DNA from: GCA-001856825 sp038729485
Lineage (GTDB): Archaea > Thermoplasmatota > Thermoplasmata > Thermoplasmatales > GCA-001856825
Direction: 5' to 3'
Length of the DNA stretch: 64,000 nucleotides
Assembly (NCBI GenBank): GCA_038729485.1
Contig: JAVYRX010000001.1
Span: forward strand, 199,603-263,602
The notes beneath the pieces are model-generated. The model searched no databases. It had not been told where the DNA came from and was given only the letters and a program-made list of their open reading frames with translations. The translations under genes were made by a program, and so were the position numbers. Positions 17,556-25,587 of this stretch are shown piece after piece (the stretch's first letter is position 1; each line of letters begins with the position of its first letter).

Positions 17556-17783
17556 ATGACAGAAACGACATCCGGGAGATCCAAAAGGTCTCTCATTGTA
17601 GCTATTGCTGTTCTGACCGTTATACCGTTCATCGCACTTGCCGCCGTTCCGACATACGTGAGGACAAATCCAGAAATTGGTGGCTTGACCTTTTTTTACT
17701 GGTACCAGCTACTCTGGCTATTCATTGCAGCAGCACTTTTCGGAACAGCCGCATATCTCTACAACAAGTACGGGGGTGAGTGA
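17556..17783 (+). CDS. Small DUF3311-like membrane subunit of SSS symporter
   Basis: 75 residues with two hydrophobic segments (about 12-30 and 45-65) and the typical 'P' then 'FFYWYQLLWLFIAA' arrangement of the small proteins that precede sodium/solute symporters. Its stop codon touches the TTG start of the symporter, so the two are translated together. In characterised pairs the small protein accompanies a pantothenate- or acetate-type symporter; its exact role is not settled. Confidence 0.75.
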   Translation: MTETTSGRSKRSLIVAIAVLTVIPFIALAAVPTYVRTNPEIGGLTFFYWYQLLWLFIAAALFGTAAYLYNKYGGE

Positions 17784-19274
17784 TTGCTCCCCATTTCTGG
17801 AATAATCGTCTGGGTTCTGCTTCTGCTCATTTTCATATTCCTTGGATTCTACGGCAGAAGATGGAAAAAAGGAGACATGAGCAAGCTCGATGAGTGGGCT
17901 CTTGGCGGACGTAGATTCAGCGCCTGGATCGTGTGGTTTCTCGTTGGGGCCGATCTTTACACGGCATATACTTTTATTGCAATACCTTCATCAGTTTTCA
18001 GCATAGGTGCCATTTACTACTATGCGGTGCCATACGTAGCAGTTACATTCGGGGTTGCAATGTGGGCCATGCCAAAGCTGTGGAAGGTTTCGAAAGAAAA
18101 AGGCTTCGTGACTGCCTCAGATTTCGTGAAGTCCAATTTCAACAGCAGAAATTTGGCCATACTTGTTGCGCTAGTTGGCATTGTTGCGGAACTGCCATAT
18201 ATAGGCCTGCAAATCGTGGGAATGCTCTCTGTATTGACGGTGATGCTATCAGGCATAGGAAGCATAAAGCTGGTAGTGGATATTTCCCTTATAATCTCGT
18301 TCATAATTCTTGCCATATTCACGTATTTTAGCGGGTTAAGAGGAGCGACCCTTACGGCCATATTCAAGGACGCAATAATACTCTCCAGTGTGATTATCGT
18401 TATCATAGTTGCAGTCATTTCCGTGGGATTCACAAAGTCATTTGCCTCCCTTCCCGTAAAATACTACCACATTCTACCGTTACAGGTAAACGCTTACTGG
18501 AGCCTCTTCCTAATGAGCGCTTTGGCACTATATCTATACCCACATGCCGTAACAGGTTCTCTGAGCGCCAAGTCGCCTAAATCACTCAGACTGAGCCAAT
18601 CGCTTCTTCCTCTCTATGGTGTAGGACTTGCCTTGCTTGCGCTTTTCGGTATTCTGGTCTATGGAAATCACGCAGCTTTGACATTTCTTAAGGATACTTT
18701 CCCCGCAAGCTCAAGAGGTACCTATGTGGTACCTGCACTCATATTCTATACATTGCCAGCACCGCTTACCGGTTTTGCCTTCCTCGGCATATTCATAGGG
18801 GGTCTCGTTCCAGCATCCATTATGGCAATGTCACAGTCGAACCTTCTCACAAGGAACATACTTAAGGAAATTTATCCGAAGATGTCCCAATTCAGAGAGA
18901 CTCTGGCCGCGAAAATATCTATGATAGTGTTTCTCTTCATAGCGGTGGGATTCATTTTCGTTTTCCCTCTATCCTATTCAGTTCAGCTCCAGCTTTTAGG
19001 CGGTATAATAATACTGCAGACACTTCCCTCACTATTCCTTGGACTTGTTACAAACAAACTGGACAAATATTCCTTAATGGCAGGTCTTATAGTTGGGTTG
19101 GGATTGGGAATATACTGGATGGAAGTAGCAAATCACTTCAAGACCTGGACGACTACGCTTTTGCCGATAAGTCCATCGTTTGGCTCAATATTCATAGGTT
19201 TCCTGGCACTGTCGGCGAACTTGATCATAGTGCTAGTTGGATCAGCAATAGCTCTCCCTTTCAGGAAAAAATAG
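17784..19274 (+). CDS. Sodium/solute symporter (SSS family)
   Basis: 496 residues and about 13 hydrophobic segments. The segment 'DEWALGGRRFSAWIVWFLVGADLYTAYTFIAIPS' (motif quoted as 'WALGGRRFSAWIVWFLVGAD') and 'YLYPHAVTGSLSAKS' match the SSS family, with TM1 and TM8 regions that line the substrate and Na+ sites. The start is TTG 17784, directly after the stop of the DUF3311-like gene. The substrate is not determined; the pairing suggests an organic acid or similar solute. Confidence 0.9.
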   Translation: MLPISGIIVWVLLLLIFIFLGFYGRRWKKGDMSKLDEWALGGRRFSAWIVWFLVGADLYTAYTFIAIPSSVFSIGAIYYYAVPYVAVTFGVAMWAMPKLWKVSKEKGFVTASDFVKSNFNSRNLAILVALVGIVAELPYIGLQIVGMLSVLTVMLSGIGSIKLVVDISLIISFIILAIFTYFSGLRGATLTAIFKDAIILSSVIIVIIVAVISVGFTKSFASLPVKYYHILPLQVNAYWSLFLMSALALYLYPHAVTGSLSAKSPKSLRLSQSLLPLYGVGLALLALFGILVYGNHAALTFLKDTFPASSRGTYVVPALIFYTLPAPLTGFAFLGIFIGGLVPASIMAMSQSNLLTRNILKEIYPKMSQFRETLAAKISMIVFLFIAVGFIFVFPLSYSVQLQLLGGIIILQTLPSLFLGLVTNKLDKYSLMAGLIVGLGLGIYWMEVANHFKTWTTTLLPISPSFGSIFIGFLALSANLIIVLVGSAIALPFRKK

Positions 19275-19284
19275 AGCATAACAA

Positions 19285-19291
19285 TTTTTTT
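19285..19291 (+). terminator. T-run after the SSS symporter gene
   Basis: Seven consecutive T about 10 nt after the stop codon at 19274, followed by more T-rich sequence up to about 19315. Archaeal transcription ends at such T-runs. The convergent tRNA-Thr gene lies just beyond. Confidence 0.45.
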
Positions 19292-19377
19292 AACTACATT
19301 TTCTCTTTTAATTTTAAGATAAATGGCAAGTGCATTGTTCTCTTTCATTCTGCGGAGGTTACCACTTTCACTATTAA

Positions 19378-19450
19378 AGCCACCGGAGGGAATCGAACCC
19401 CCGACCTGCTGATTACGAATCAGCTGCTCTACCGACTGAGCTACGGTGGC
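19378..19450 (-). tRNA. tRNA-Thr (anticodon CGT)
   Basis: The minus strand folds as a standard tRNA. A 7-bp acceptor stem (GCCACCG with CGGTGGC), D arm with 'AGCTCAGTCGGTAGAGC', anticodon stem-loop GCTGA-TTCGTAA-TCAGC with CGT at positions 34-36 (reads ACG, Thr), and T arm with 'GGTTCGATTCC'. The discriminator base at 19378 is U, as in archaeal tRNA-Thr. No intron is seen and CCA is not encoded. Confidence 0.96.
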
Positions 19451-19451
19451 G

Positions 19452-19802
19452 CATCTCCCTATATTCATTCAATATATTTCAATTTCCATGTTCCAAAATG
19501 CGCACGAATCAGTGTTTTTCCGTTTTGCTTTCATCATTAATTTTATAACAGCGCTTCCCGTCCGATTTAGACATTCGGTCTCAAAGTTAACTTATTTCCT
19601 CGCTTAGTGACTTCATCAGAAGGTACGAAACAACTATCCGGTGCAATCTTATTTACATAAGATTAATTGCCTTGGGGGATAAAAGGCACTAATAAGTTAA
19701 CTAAAGTCCCTCATTTTAGCGGCCATGCTTCTGTACGTTAAAGGCACTATTTACATATCTTTATATAGAAGAATAAAATACGGAAAAAGAGGTGTCTCAC
19801 TA
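19452..19802 (+). promoter_or_regulatory. Long upstream region of the thermosome gene with repeated elements
   Basis: About 350 bp without a credible gene. It holds two copies of the palindrome AGTTAACT (19585-19592 and 19695-19702), a 20-bp inverted repeat (19645-19664) and a direct repeat AAAGGCACTA (19682-19691 and 19740-19749). TATATA-like sequence lies at 19761-19767. A ribosome-binding site GAGGTG lies at 19789-19794, 8 nt before the ATG at 19803. The density of symmetric elements before a chaperonin gene suggests heat-shock or stress control. Confidence 0.5.
19645..19664. repeat. 20-bp perfect-arm inverted repeat upstream of thermosome
   Basis: Arms AATCTTAT and ATAAGATT flank a 4-nt spacer. 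It lies about 140 bp before the thermosome ATG, in a gene-free region. It could be a binding site for a dimeric regulator. Confidence 0.5.
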
Positions 19803-21431
19803 ATGATGCCAGGACAGCCAATATTCATTTTAAAAGAGGGATCAAAGAGGGAGTCCGGAAAGAATGCCATGCAAAATAACATAAATGCAGCTAAAGCCAT
19901 TGCTGACGCTGTAAAGACTACTCTTGGTCCTAGAGGTATGGATAAAATGCTTGTAGATTCCCTCGGTGACATCGTTATTACGAACGACGGAGTGACGATC
20001 CTGAAGGAAATGGACATAGACCATCCAGCAGCGAAAATGATGGTAGAGGTATCAAAGACCCAAGATCAGGAAGTTGGAGACGGAACGACTACTGCGGCCG
20101 TAATAGCGGGGGAATTGCTAAGAAAGGCAGAGGATCTCCTTACTCAGAACGTTCACCCAACGGTTATAGCATCCGGTTACAGGATGGCTGCTGAGAAAGC
20201 CAAGGAAATACTGAACGAGATATCAACACCTGTTGTAAAAGATGAAAAAACTCTGATGAAGATAGCAAGCACTGCGCTCGGCTCGAAGGGGGCTTCGACG
20301 TCAAAGGAGAAGCTAGCCGAGATTGCAGTAAAATCGGTCCTGCAGGTTTACCAAGAAAGGGAGGGAAGGATATTTGTTGATTTCGACGACATACAGCTAG
20401 TTAAAAAACAGGGGGGTTCCGTGGACGACACGCAACTGATCCACGGTATAATAGTTGATAAAGAGAGAGTACATCCAGGGATGCCTGTCCTTGTAAACAA
20501 AGCTAAGATTGCACTGCTTAATGCTGCGCTAGAGATTAAAAAACCTGAATTTGACACGTCTATTAGGATTGAGGATCCAGAGTCAATAACGAAATTTAAG
20601 AAACAGGAAGAGGAAATACTCAGAGAGATGGTCTCTAAAATTACCTCGTCTGGTGCTACCGTTGTTCTTACTCAGAAAGGCATTGACGACAATGCAATGG
20701 CATTCCTCGCAAAAGAGGGCATCTATGCAGCAAGGAGAGTAAAGAAGAGCGACATAGAGAAACTCGCAAAAGCCACGGGTGCTGAGATAGTTACAAACCT
20801 GGATGACCTTTCAAGCAAGGATCTTGGAAAGGCAGACAGGGTTGAGGAAGTGAAGATAGGAGAGGATCACCTGACGTTCGTCACAGGCTGTGCGAATCCC
20901 AAGGCTGTTTCCATTCTTATAAGGGGAGGAACGGAACACGTAGTCGACGAAATAGAGAGAAGCATTGTCGATTCAATACACGTTGTTGCAGCGGCGTTAC
21001 AGGACGGGAAGATACTTCCTGGTGGTGGTGCATCAGCAACTGAGATAGCTATGAGACTTAGGGAATACAGCGCCTCCGTCGGTGGAAGGGAGCAGCTTGC
21101 TATTGAGAAATTTGCTGAGGCTATGGAAATAATTCCAAGGACTTTGGCAGAGAATGCAGGTCTAGATTCCATAGGCGTGCTGATTGCTCTCAAGAAAGCG
21201 CACGCTGATGGTAATAAGAATGCGGGCGTAGATGTAGTAAAGGGCAAGCCCATAGACATGATGGAGCTAGGAGTGATCGAACCTATAAGGGTTGGCAGAC
21301 AGGCTATAGACAGCGCCACAGACGCAGCGGTTATGATATTAAGAATAGACGACGTGATAGCGACGAAGGCTTCAAGTGCTGGAGCCCCCAAGCCTCCAGG
21401 TGGAAAACCGGGCGGCTCTGAAGAAGACTAA
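19803..21431 (+). CDS. ths: Thermosome (group II chaperonin) subunit
   Basis: 542 residues from ATG 19803; the frame is open upstream to 19725 but without family sequence. Typical group II chaperonin segments: 'TLGPRGMDKMLVDSLGDI', 'DGVTILKEMDIDHPAAKM', ATP-site 'GDGTTTAAVIAGELL' and C-terminal 'RIDDVIATK', then a short Gly/Pro tail. The thermosome folds proteins in a double-ring cage. A good ribosome-binding site precedes the ATG, in contrast to the many leaderless genes here. The upstream region is unusually rich in palindromes. Confidence 0.97.
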   Translation: MMPGQPIFILKEGSKRESGKNAMQNNINAAKAIADAVKTTLGPRGMDKMLVDSLGDIVITNDGVTILKEMDIDHPAAKMMVEVSKTQDQEVGDGTTTAAVIAGELLRKAEDLLTQNVHPTVIASGYRMAAEKAKEILNEISTPVVKDEKTLMKIASTALGSKGASTSKEKLAEIAVKSVLQVYQEREGRIFVDFDDIQLVKKQGGSVDDTQLIHGIIVDKERVHPGMPVLVNKAKIALLNAALEIKKPEFDTSIRIEDPESITKFKKQEEEILREMVSKITSSGATVVLTQKGIDDNAMAFLAKEGIYAARRVKKSDIEKLAKATGAEIVTNLDDLSSKDLGKADRVEEVKIGEDHLTFVTGCANPKAVSILIRGGTEHVVDEIERSIVDSIHVVAAALQDGKILPGGGASATEIAMRLREYSASVGGREQLAIEKFAEAMEIIPRTLAENAGLDSIGVLIALKKAHADGNKNAGVDVVKGKPIDMMELGVIEPIRVGRQAIDSATDAAVMILRIDDVIATKASSAGAPKPPGGKPGGSEED

Positions 21432-21497
21432 ACGATTTTCTTAATTTCCATTTTTATTTAACGTAACTCTTTTTATCCATACCATATTTCTGATTTT

Positions 21498-21884
21498 ATG
21501 TACAATGGCAATTACAATCCTTCGGCCCAGGACATTTTAGTGGTTGGCACACCATACATCCCGGGTTATAAAATTACAAAAGTCATAGGTTTTACGTGGG
21601 GACTCATCGTTAGATCGAGGGGCCTAGGTGGAAATATTGCCGCAAGCCTGAGAAGCCTAGCCGGAGGCGAAATAAAGGAATACACGAAAATGCTTGACCA
21701 GAGCAGGAGTGAGGCTTTAGAAAGGCTCAAGCAGCATGCAAAAGGATTAGGAGCAAATGCTATAATAGAAGTAAGGTTTGATTCCTCCGAAATCGGGGAG
21801 GTTATGTCTGAAATTCTTGCATATGGAACTGCGGTTGTTGCAGAAAAAGACGACAGGGATCCTCAACCCGTATCTTTGAAATAA
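21498..21884 (+). CDS. YbjQ family (UPF0145) protein
   Basis: 128 residues with the YbjQ pattern: 'ILVVGTPYIPGYKITKVIGFTWG' (quoted in part), 'RSRGLGGNIAASLRSLAGGEIKEYT' and 'GANAIIEVRFDSSE'. The family forms pentameric rings of unknown biological function; it was once called a heavy-metal-binding domain. A TATA-like 'TTTTTATCC' lies about 25 bp before the ATG. The stop is 3 nt before the mevalonate kinase-type gene. Confidence 0.88.
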   Translation: MYNGNYNPSAQDILVVGTPYIPGYKITKVIGFTWGLIVRSRGLGGNIAASLRSLAGGEIKEYTKMLDQSRSEALERLKQHAKGLGANAIIEVRFDSSEIGEVMSEILAYGTAVVAEKDDRDPQPVSLK

Positions 21885-21887
21885 GCA

Positions 21888-22772
21888 ATGGTCGTATACT
21901 CCCCCCACAAAGTAATCCTGTTTGGAGAGCATGCTGTGGTATATGGGTACCCAGCTCTATCATCTACAGTAGACCTGTTTGCGAGAATATTACTTATCCC
22001 AAGCAGAGGGAGTGGCCAATATACTCCGTTTGTTCAGCGGACGCTTGATTACCTTGGATTGAAAAATGTCTACGCGAAGGTTGAAACTAACGTGCCGTCA
22101 GGTTCAGGACTAGGAACGTCCTCCATGATTATATTAGGCATACTTCTTAACAGCAGGGAATACAGGAAGGAAGAGCTGGCAAAGGAAGCCTTCAACATTG
22201 AGTACGAAGTGCAGGGTCTCGGATCTCCAATAGATACGACAACCATCGTTTCAGGCGGATTTGTCCTTACCAACGGAAAACAGGGAATACCGTTGTGGGA
22301 AATCGAAAGAGGGGAAAAGAAGTGGGCTTTCTCAAGTCTTCCGGCAAAGAAGTTGGATTTAATAATAGTCTACACTGGCAGCAAGGGATCCACTAGAGAG
22401 CAGGTAGCTAAGGTCAGGAAGTTTTACGAGAGGGGAAAGTTCGCAAGGGACATAATGGAAAGAATAGGGGAAATAACTGATGAAGGTGCCGAAGCAGTGA
22501 TGAGAGGTGACGAGAACAAAATAGGCGAGCTTATGAACGAGAATCATTCGGAACTCAAAATATTCGGAATATCCACAGATATGATCGAGAAGATCGTTTC
22601 CATAGGAAAGGAGCACGGTTACGGTGCAAAGCTTACAGGCGCAGGGGGCGGAGGAGCGGTGATCATACTGCCGGACAAGAAAGAGAAAATATTGGAAAGG
22701 CTAAGGGAAATCAACGTTCCCTTCTTTGATACATCAACTACGGGAGTTGGCATTTTTAAGAGATCAGAGTGA
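21888..22772 (+). CDS. Mevalonate kinase (GHMP kinase family)
   Basis: 294 residues. N-terminal 'SPHKVILFGEHAVVYGYPAL', phosphate loop 'PSGSGLGTSSM', the Asp of 'GSPIDTTTIVSGG' (catalytic Asp of mevalonate kinases) and C-terminal 'LTGAGGGGAVI' mark a mevalonate kinase. It feeds archaeal isoprenoid lipid synthesis. Thermoplasma is known for an altered route through mevalonate 3-phosphate; this protein looks like the classical 5-kinase type rather than the decarboxylase-like 3-kinase, but this needs biochemical proof. The 3' end overlaps convergent gyrA by 17 nt. Confidence 0.82.
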   Translation: MVVYSPHKVILFGEHAVVYGYPALSSTVDLFARILLIPSRGSGQYTPFVQRTLDYLGLKNVYAKVETNVPSGSGLGTSSMIILGILLNSREYRKEELAKEAFNIEYEVQGLGSPIDTTTIVSGGFVLTNGKQGIPLWEIERGEKKWAFSSLPAKKLDLIIVYTGSKGSTREQVAKVRKFYERGKFARDIMERIGEITDEGAEAVMRGDENKIGELMNENHSELKIFGISTDMIEKIVSIGKEHGYGAKLTGAGGGGAVIILPDKKEKILERLREINVPFFDTSTTGVGIFKRSE

Positions 22773-25581
22773 CCGAAACAACAGAATCTCCTTCGTCAAG
22801 GCCTATTAGCTTAACACCTTGCGCATATCTCCCTTTTTGAGGGATGTGTGAAACGTCGGTTCTTATGCTCTTTCCATTTCTAGTCACTAAAAGGAGTTCA
22901 TCGTCTCCCCTTATGGACGAAATAAATATTGGTTTACCCGTTCTGTCTGTGACCTTCAATGCCTTCATCCCTTTTGCACCTCTGTGCCTTTGAGAAAATT
23001 CACTTGCTCCTACCCTTTTTCCCAGACCCTTTTCAGTTATTACTATGAGCTCATCTGTTGATACTGTAGTGTCGCTCGCTACCTTATTCTCCCCCTTGAA
23101 CCTTATCCCGGTGATGCCTGAAGCAGCCCTTCCCATGGACCTAAATTCCTTTTCGTCGACTATTACAAGTCTTCCGTCTGTAGAAAGAAGCGCAACCTTC
23201 TCGTTTCCATCCGTCATGAATACATCCTTCAGGACGTCTTTGGGTTTCAGCTTGAGTGCTATAATGCCATTAGATCTTATGTTAGTAAATTCTGATATGT
23301 CCGTCTTTTTTACTCTCCCTGACTCAGTTACAAACAAGAGGTATTTCTTCCCTTCCCTCACGTGTTCTCCCATAAGAAAAACAATCTTTCCCTTTATGTT
23401 GTCAAATAAGGCCGATATGAGCTTTGCCCTGGATCTCCTCTCTCCCTTCACGATATTGTACGCTTTCATCTGGAATACTTTGCCGTCATCAGAGAACATA
23501 AATATTCTATCGTGGGAGTCGCAAGTTATAACCTGTCTAATACTGCTTTCTGAAGACCCGACAAAGACACCTTTCCCCCCTCTTCTTTGGGCAGAAAACG
23601 CATCCGCCTCTAGCCTGATTATCCTGTTGTCCTCAGTGAGTATTATAGTATCAAGTTCGTGGGGTATCAGCTCCTCTTCCGTGGTTTCTTTATAGGAATC
23701 CGTTATCTCCGTCCTTCTCGAATCGCCGTACTTTTCCTTTATCTCTTCAAGTTCATCAACGATAAGATCCCATCTCTTTCCCTCATCGCTCAATAGCTCC
23801 TGGTATCTTTCTATGTTCTGTTTAAGCTCATTCCTCTCCCTCTTCAAATCTGAGATTTCTGTCCCAGTTAGCTTTTGTAGCTTCATATCTAGGATAGCAT
23901 CGGCCTGCTGATCGTCTATCTTAAACCTGGATTTCAGGGATTCCCTTGCCTCATTGACGTCCTTCGACTTCCTTATTATGGAAAGAGTAACGTCTATCTC
24001 ATCTATTGCAGCAATAAGTGCTTCTATTATGTGGGCCCTTTCGTTAGCCTTTTTCAGGAAGAATTCCGTCCTCTTTCTGACTATCAGTTCTCTGTGTTTC
24101 AGGTACTCTTCCATTATTTCCTTGAGGCCCATGGTTTTGGGTACGTTGTCAACTACCACTAGGTTGATTATCCCGTATGAAACCTGGGCTTGGGTATGCT
24201 CGTATATCTGATTTAGCGCAACCTCTGGGTTAAAGTCTCCCTTCGTTTTTATTACTATCCTGATACCTTCCTTGTTGCTCTCGTCCTTTATGCTCGAAAT
24301 TCCCGCTATCACACCATCCTTTGAAAGTTCCGCTATCTTTGACAGCATCTCGGCCTTGTTGACCTCATAAGGTATTTCTGTGAATATGATCTCTCCCTTC
24401 TTTATCTCAGCCCTGGCTCTTAAATCTAGCTTTCCTCTTCCGGTTCTATACGCATCTAGAATTCCGCTCCTTCCAAGGATGAGACCTCCGGTGGGGAAAT
24501 CTGGACCCTTAACGAACTGCATAAGCTCTTCAACAGTTGCACCCCTTTTTCTTATGAGATAGATCAACCCGTCCACTATCTCGCCTAGATTATGTGGCGG
24601 CATATTAGTCGTCATTCCCACTGCGATTCCGGAAGACCCGTTCAGAAGGACGTTCGGCAATTTTGACGGGAGAAATAACGGTTCCTTTAGCGTCCCGTCA
24701 AAGGTAGGCAAATAATCGACCGTTTCGTATTCTATGTCTGAAAGCATCTCATTGGCTATCTTGCTTAATTTCGCCTCGGTGTACCTCATGGCTGCTGGGG
24801 GATCATTGTCAACAGAGTTATGTACGAATATTCCCGCAGAAAGAGAAAAATTGTGATATCCTTCAATCGTCATATCGAATACATTCTTTCTTTCATCGCT
24901 CTCATCTACCGAAATAACCTTGTGATTATACCCGGCAGGGACGCTAGCGATCTCCGCTAAACGGGGCAACGGCATCAGCGAATCGCCTTTGACTAAATTA
25001 GAAGCTTCCCTGTAGGTTCCGTCCCTCATCATGAACCTGTGGTCCGGGGTGCATTCTATGACATCACCGGTGTCGATCTTAACCCTAACGATGGGTGCGT
25101 CCTTTCTGGTTATCCGTGGGTTTTTCACCTCAGCTTTAACAATTTCCCCGGTTGAGTGATCGTATGCATAAGTGTAATGTTTAATTCCTTTCTCATGCTC
25201 TTCTACAAGCTTTTCAAAACTTATATCTCTCCCGTCTGAGAGTTTTATTTTCGTCTCCCCCGAGAAACATCCGAAATTCCCCTGGCCCTGGATCAGGGGA
25301 TACCTCAATGAGAAATCCTGAGCCATCCTGGCTAGTGCGGAATATATAGCAGCATCCCCGTGGGGATGATACTTACCCATAACCTCACCCACTATCCTGG
25401 CAGATTTCCTGTAAGGTTTATCGAATGTTATTCCCATTTCATACATGGAATACAATATCCTTCTCTGCACTGGTTTAAGCCCATCTCTGACGTCGGGTAT
25501 TGCCCTTGAAAGGATTACGCTCATTGCATAATCCAAGTAGGAATACCTCATCTCCCTCTCAATTGCCCTGTTTTCTATCAT
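22756..25581 (-). CDS. gyrA: DNA gyrase subunit A with in-frame intein
   Basis: 941 residues; without the intein (105-255) the host protein is about 790 residues, typical of GyrA. Seen: N-terminal 'RAIPDVRDGLKPVQRRILY', 'KYHPHGDAAIY', active-site Tyr in 'AAMRYTEAKL', and the C-terminal wrapping domain with the GyrA-box 'QRRGGKG'. Bacterial-type gyrase, which adds negative supercoils with ATP, is a known acquisition of Thermoplasmatales. The start lies 6 nt after gyrB. The intein is described separately. The C-terminal domain continues to near the end with blade-like repeats. Confidence 0.97.
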   Translation of the reverse strand: MIENRAIEREMRYSYLDYAMSVILSRAIPDVRDGLKPVQRRILYSMYEMGITFDKPYRKSARIVGEVMGKYHPHGDAAIYSALARMAQDFSLRYPLIQGQGNFGCFSGETKIKLSDGRDISFEKLVEEHEKGIKHYTYAYDHSTGEIVKAEVKNPRITRKDAPIVRVKIDTGDVIECTPDHRFMMRDGTYREASNLVKGDSLMPLPRLAEIASVPAGYNHKVISVDESDERKNVFDMTIEGYHNFSLSAGIFVHNSVDNDPPAAMRYTEAKLSKIANEMLSDIEYETVDYLPTFDGTLKEPLFLPSKLPNVLLNGSSGIAVGMTTNMPPHNLGEIVDGLIYLIRKRGATVEELMQFVKGPDFPTGGLILGRSGILDAYRTGRGKLDLRARAEIKKGEIIFTEIPYEVNKAEMLSKIAELSKDGVIAGISSIKDESNKEGIRIVIKTKGDFNPEVALNQIYEHTQAQVSYGIINLVVVDNVPKTMGLKEIMEEYLKHRELIVRKRTEFFLKKANERAHIIEALIAAIDEIDVTLSIIRKSKDVNEARESLKSRFKIDDQQADAILDMKLQKLTGTEISDLKRERNELKQNIERYQELLSDEGKRWDLIVDELEEIKEKYGDSRRTEITDSYKETTEEELIPHELDTIILTEDNRIIRLEADAFSAQRRGGKGVFVGSSESSIRQVITCDSHDRIFMFSDDGKVFQMKAYNIVKGERRSRAKLISALFDNIKGKIVFLMGEHVREGKKYLLFVTESGRVKKTDISEFTNIRSNGIIALKLKPKDVLKDVFMTDGNEKVALLSTDGRLVIVDEKEFRSMGRAASGITGIRFKGENKVASDTTVSTDELIVITEKGLGKRVGASEFSQRHRGAKGMKALKVTDRTGKPIFISSIRGDDELLLVTRNGKSIRTDVSHIPQKGRYAQGVKLIGLDEGDSVVSVTLIS
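24817..25269 (-). mobile_element. Mini-intein in GyrA
   Basis: 151 residues inserted in the invariant 'QGNFG|SVDND' sequence. It begins with Cys (block A 'CFSGETKIKLSDG'), has block B with T-x-x-H ('TPDHRF'), block F ('VFDMTIEGYHNFSLSAG') and ends 'VHN', followed by Ser as the +1 nucleophile. No homing-endonuclease domain fits in the space. The exact boundaries are codons TGT (25269-25267) and AAC (24819-24817). All standard splicing residues are present, so it should still splice. Mycobacterial GyrA inteins sit elsewhere, beside the active-site Tyr. Confidence 0.95.
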
Positions 25582-25587
25582 AGGATA

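Noticed and set aside
19133..19468. 111-codon minus-strand frame over the tRNA-Thr gene
   Set aside because: It crosses a clear tRNA and is antisense to the symporter; typical spurious tRNA-overlapping frame.
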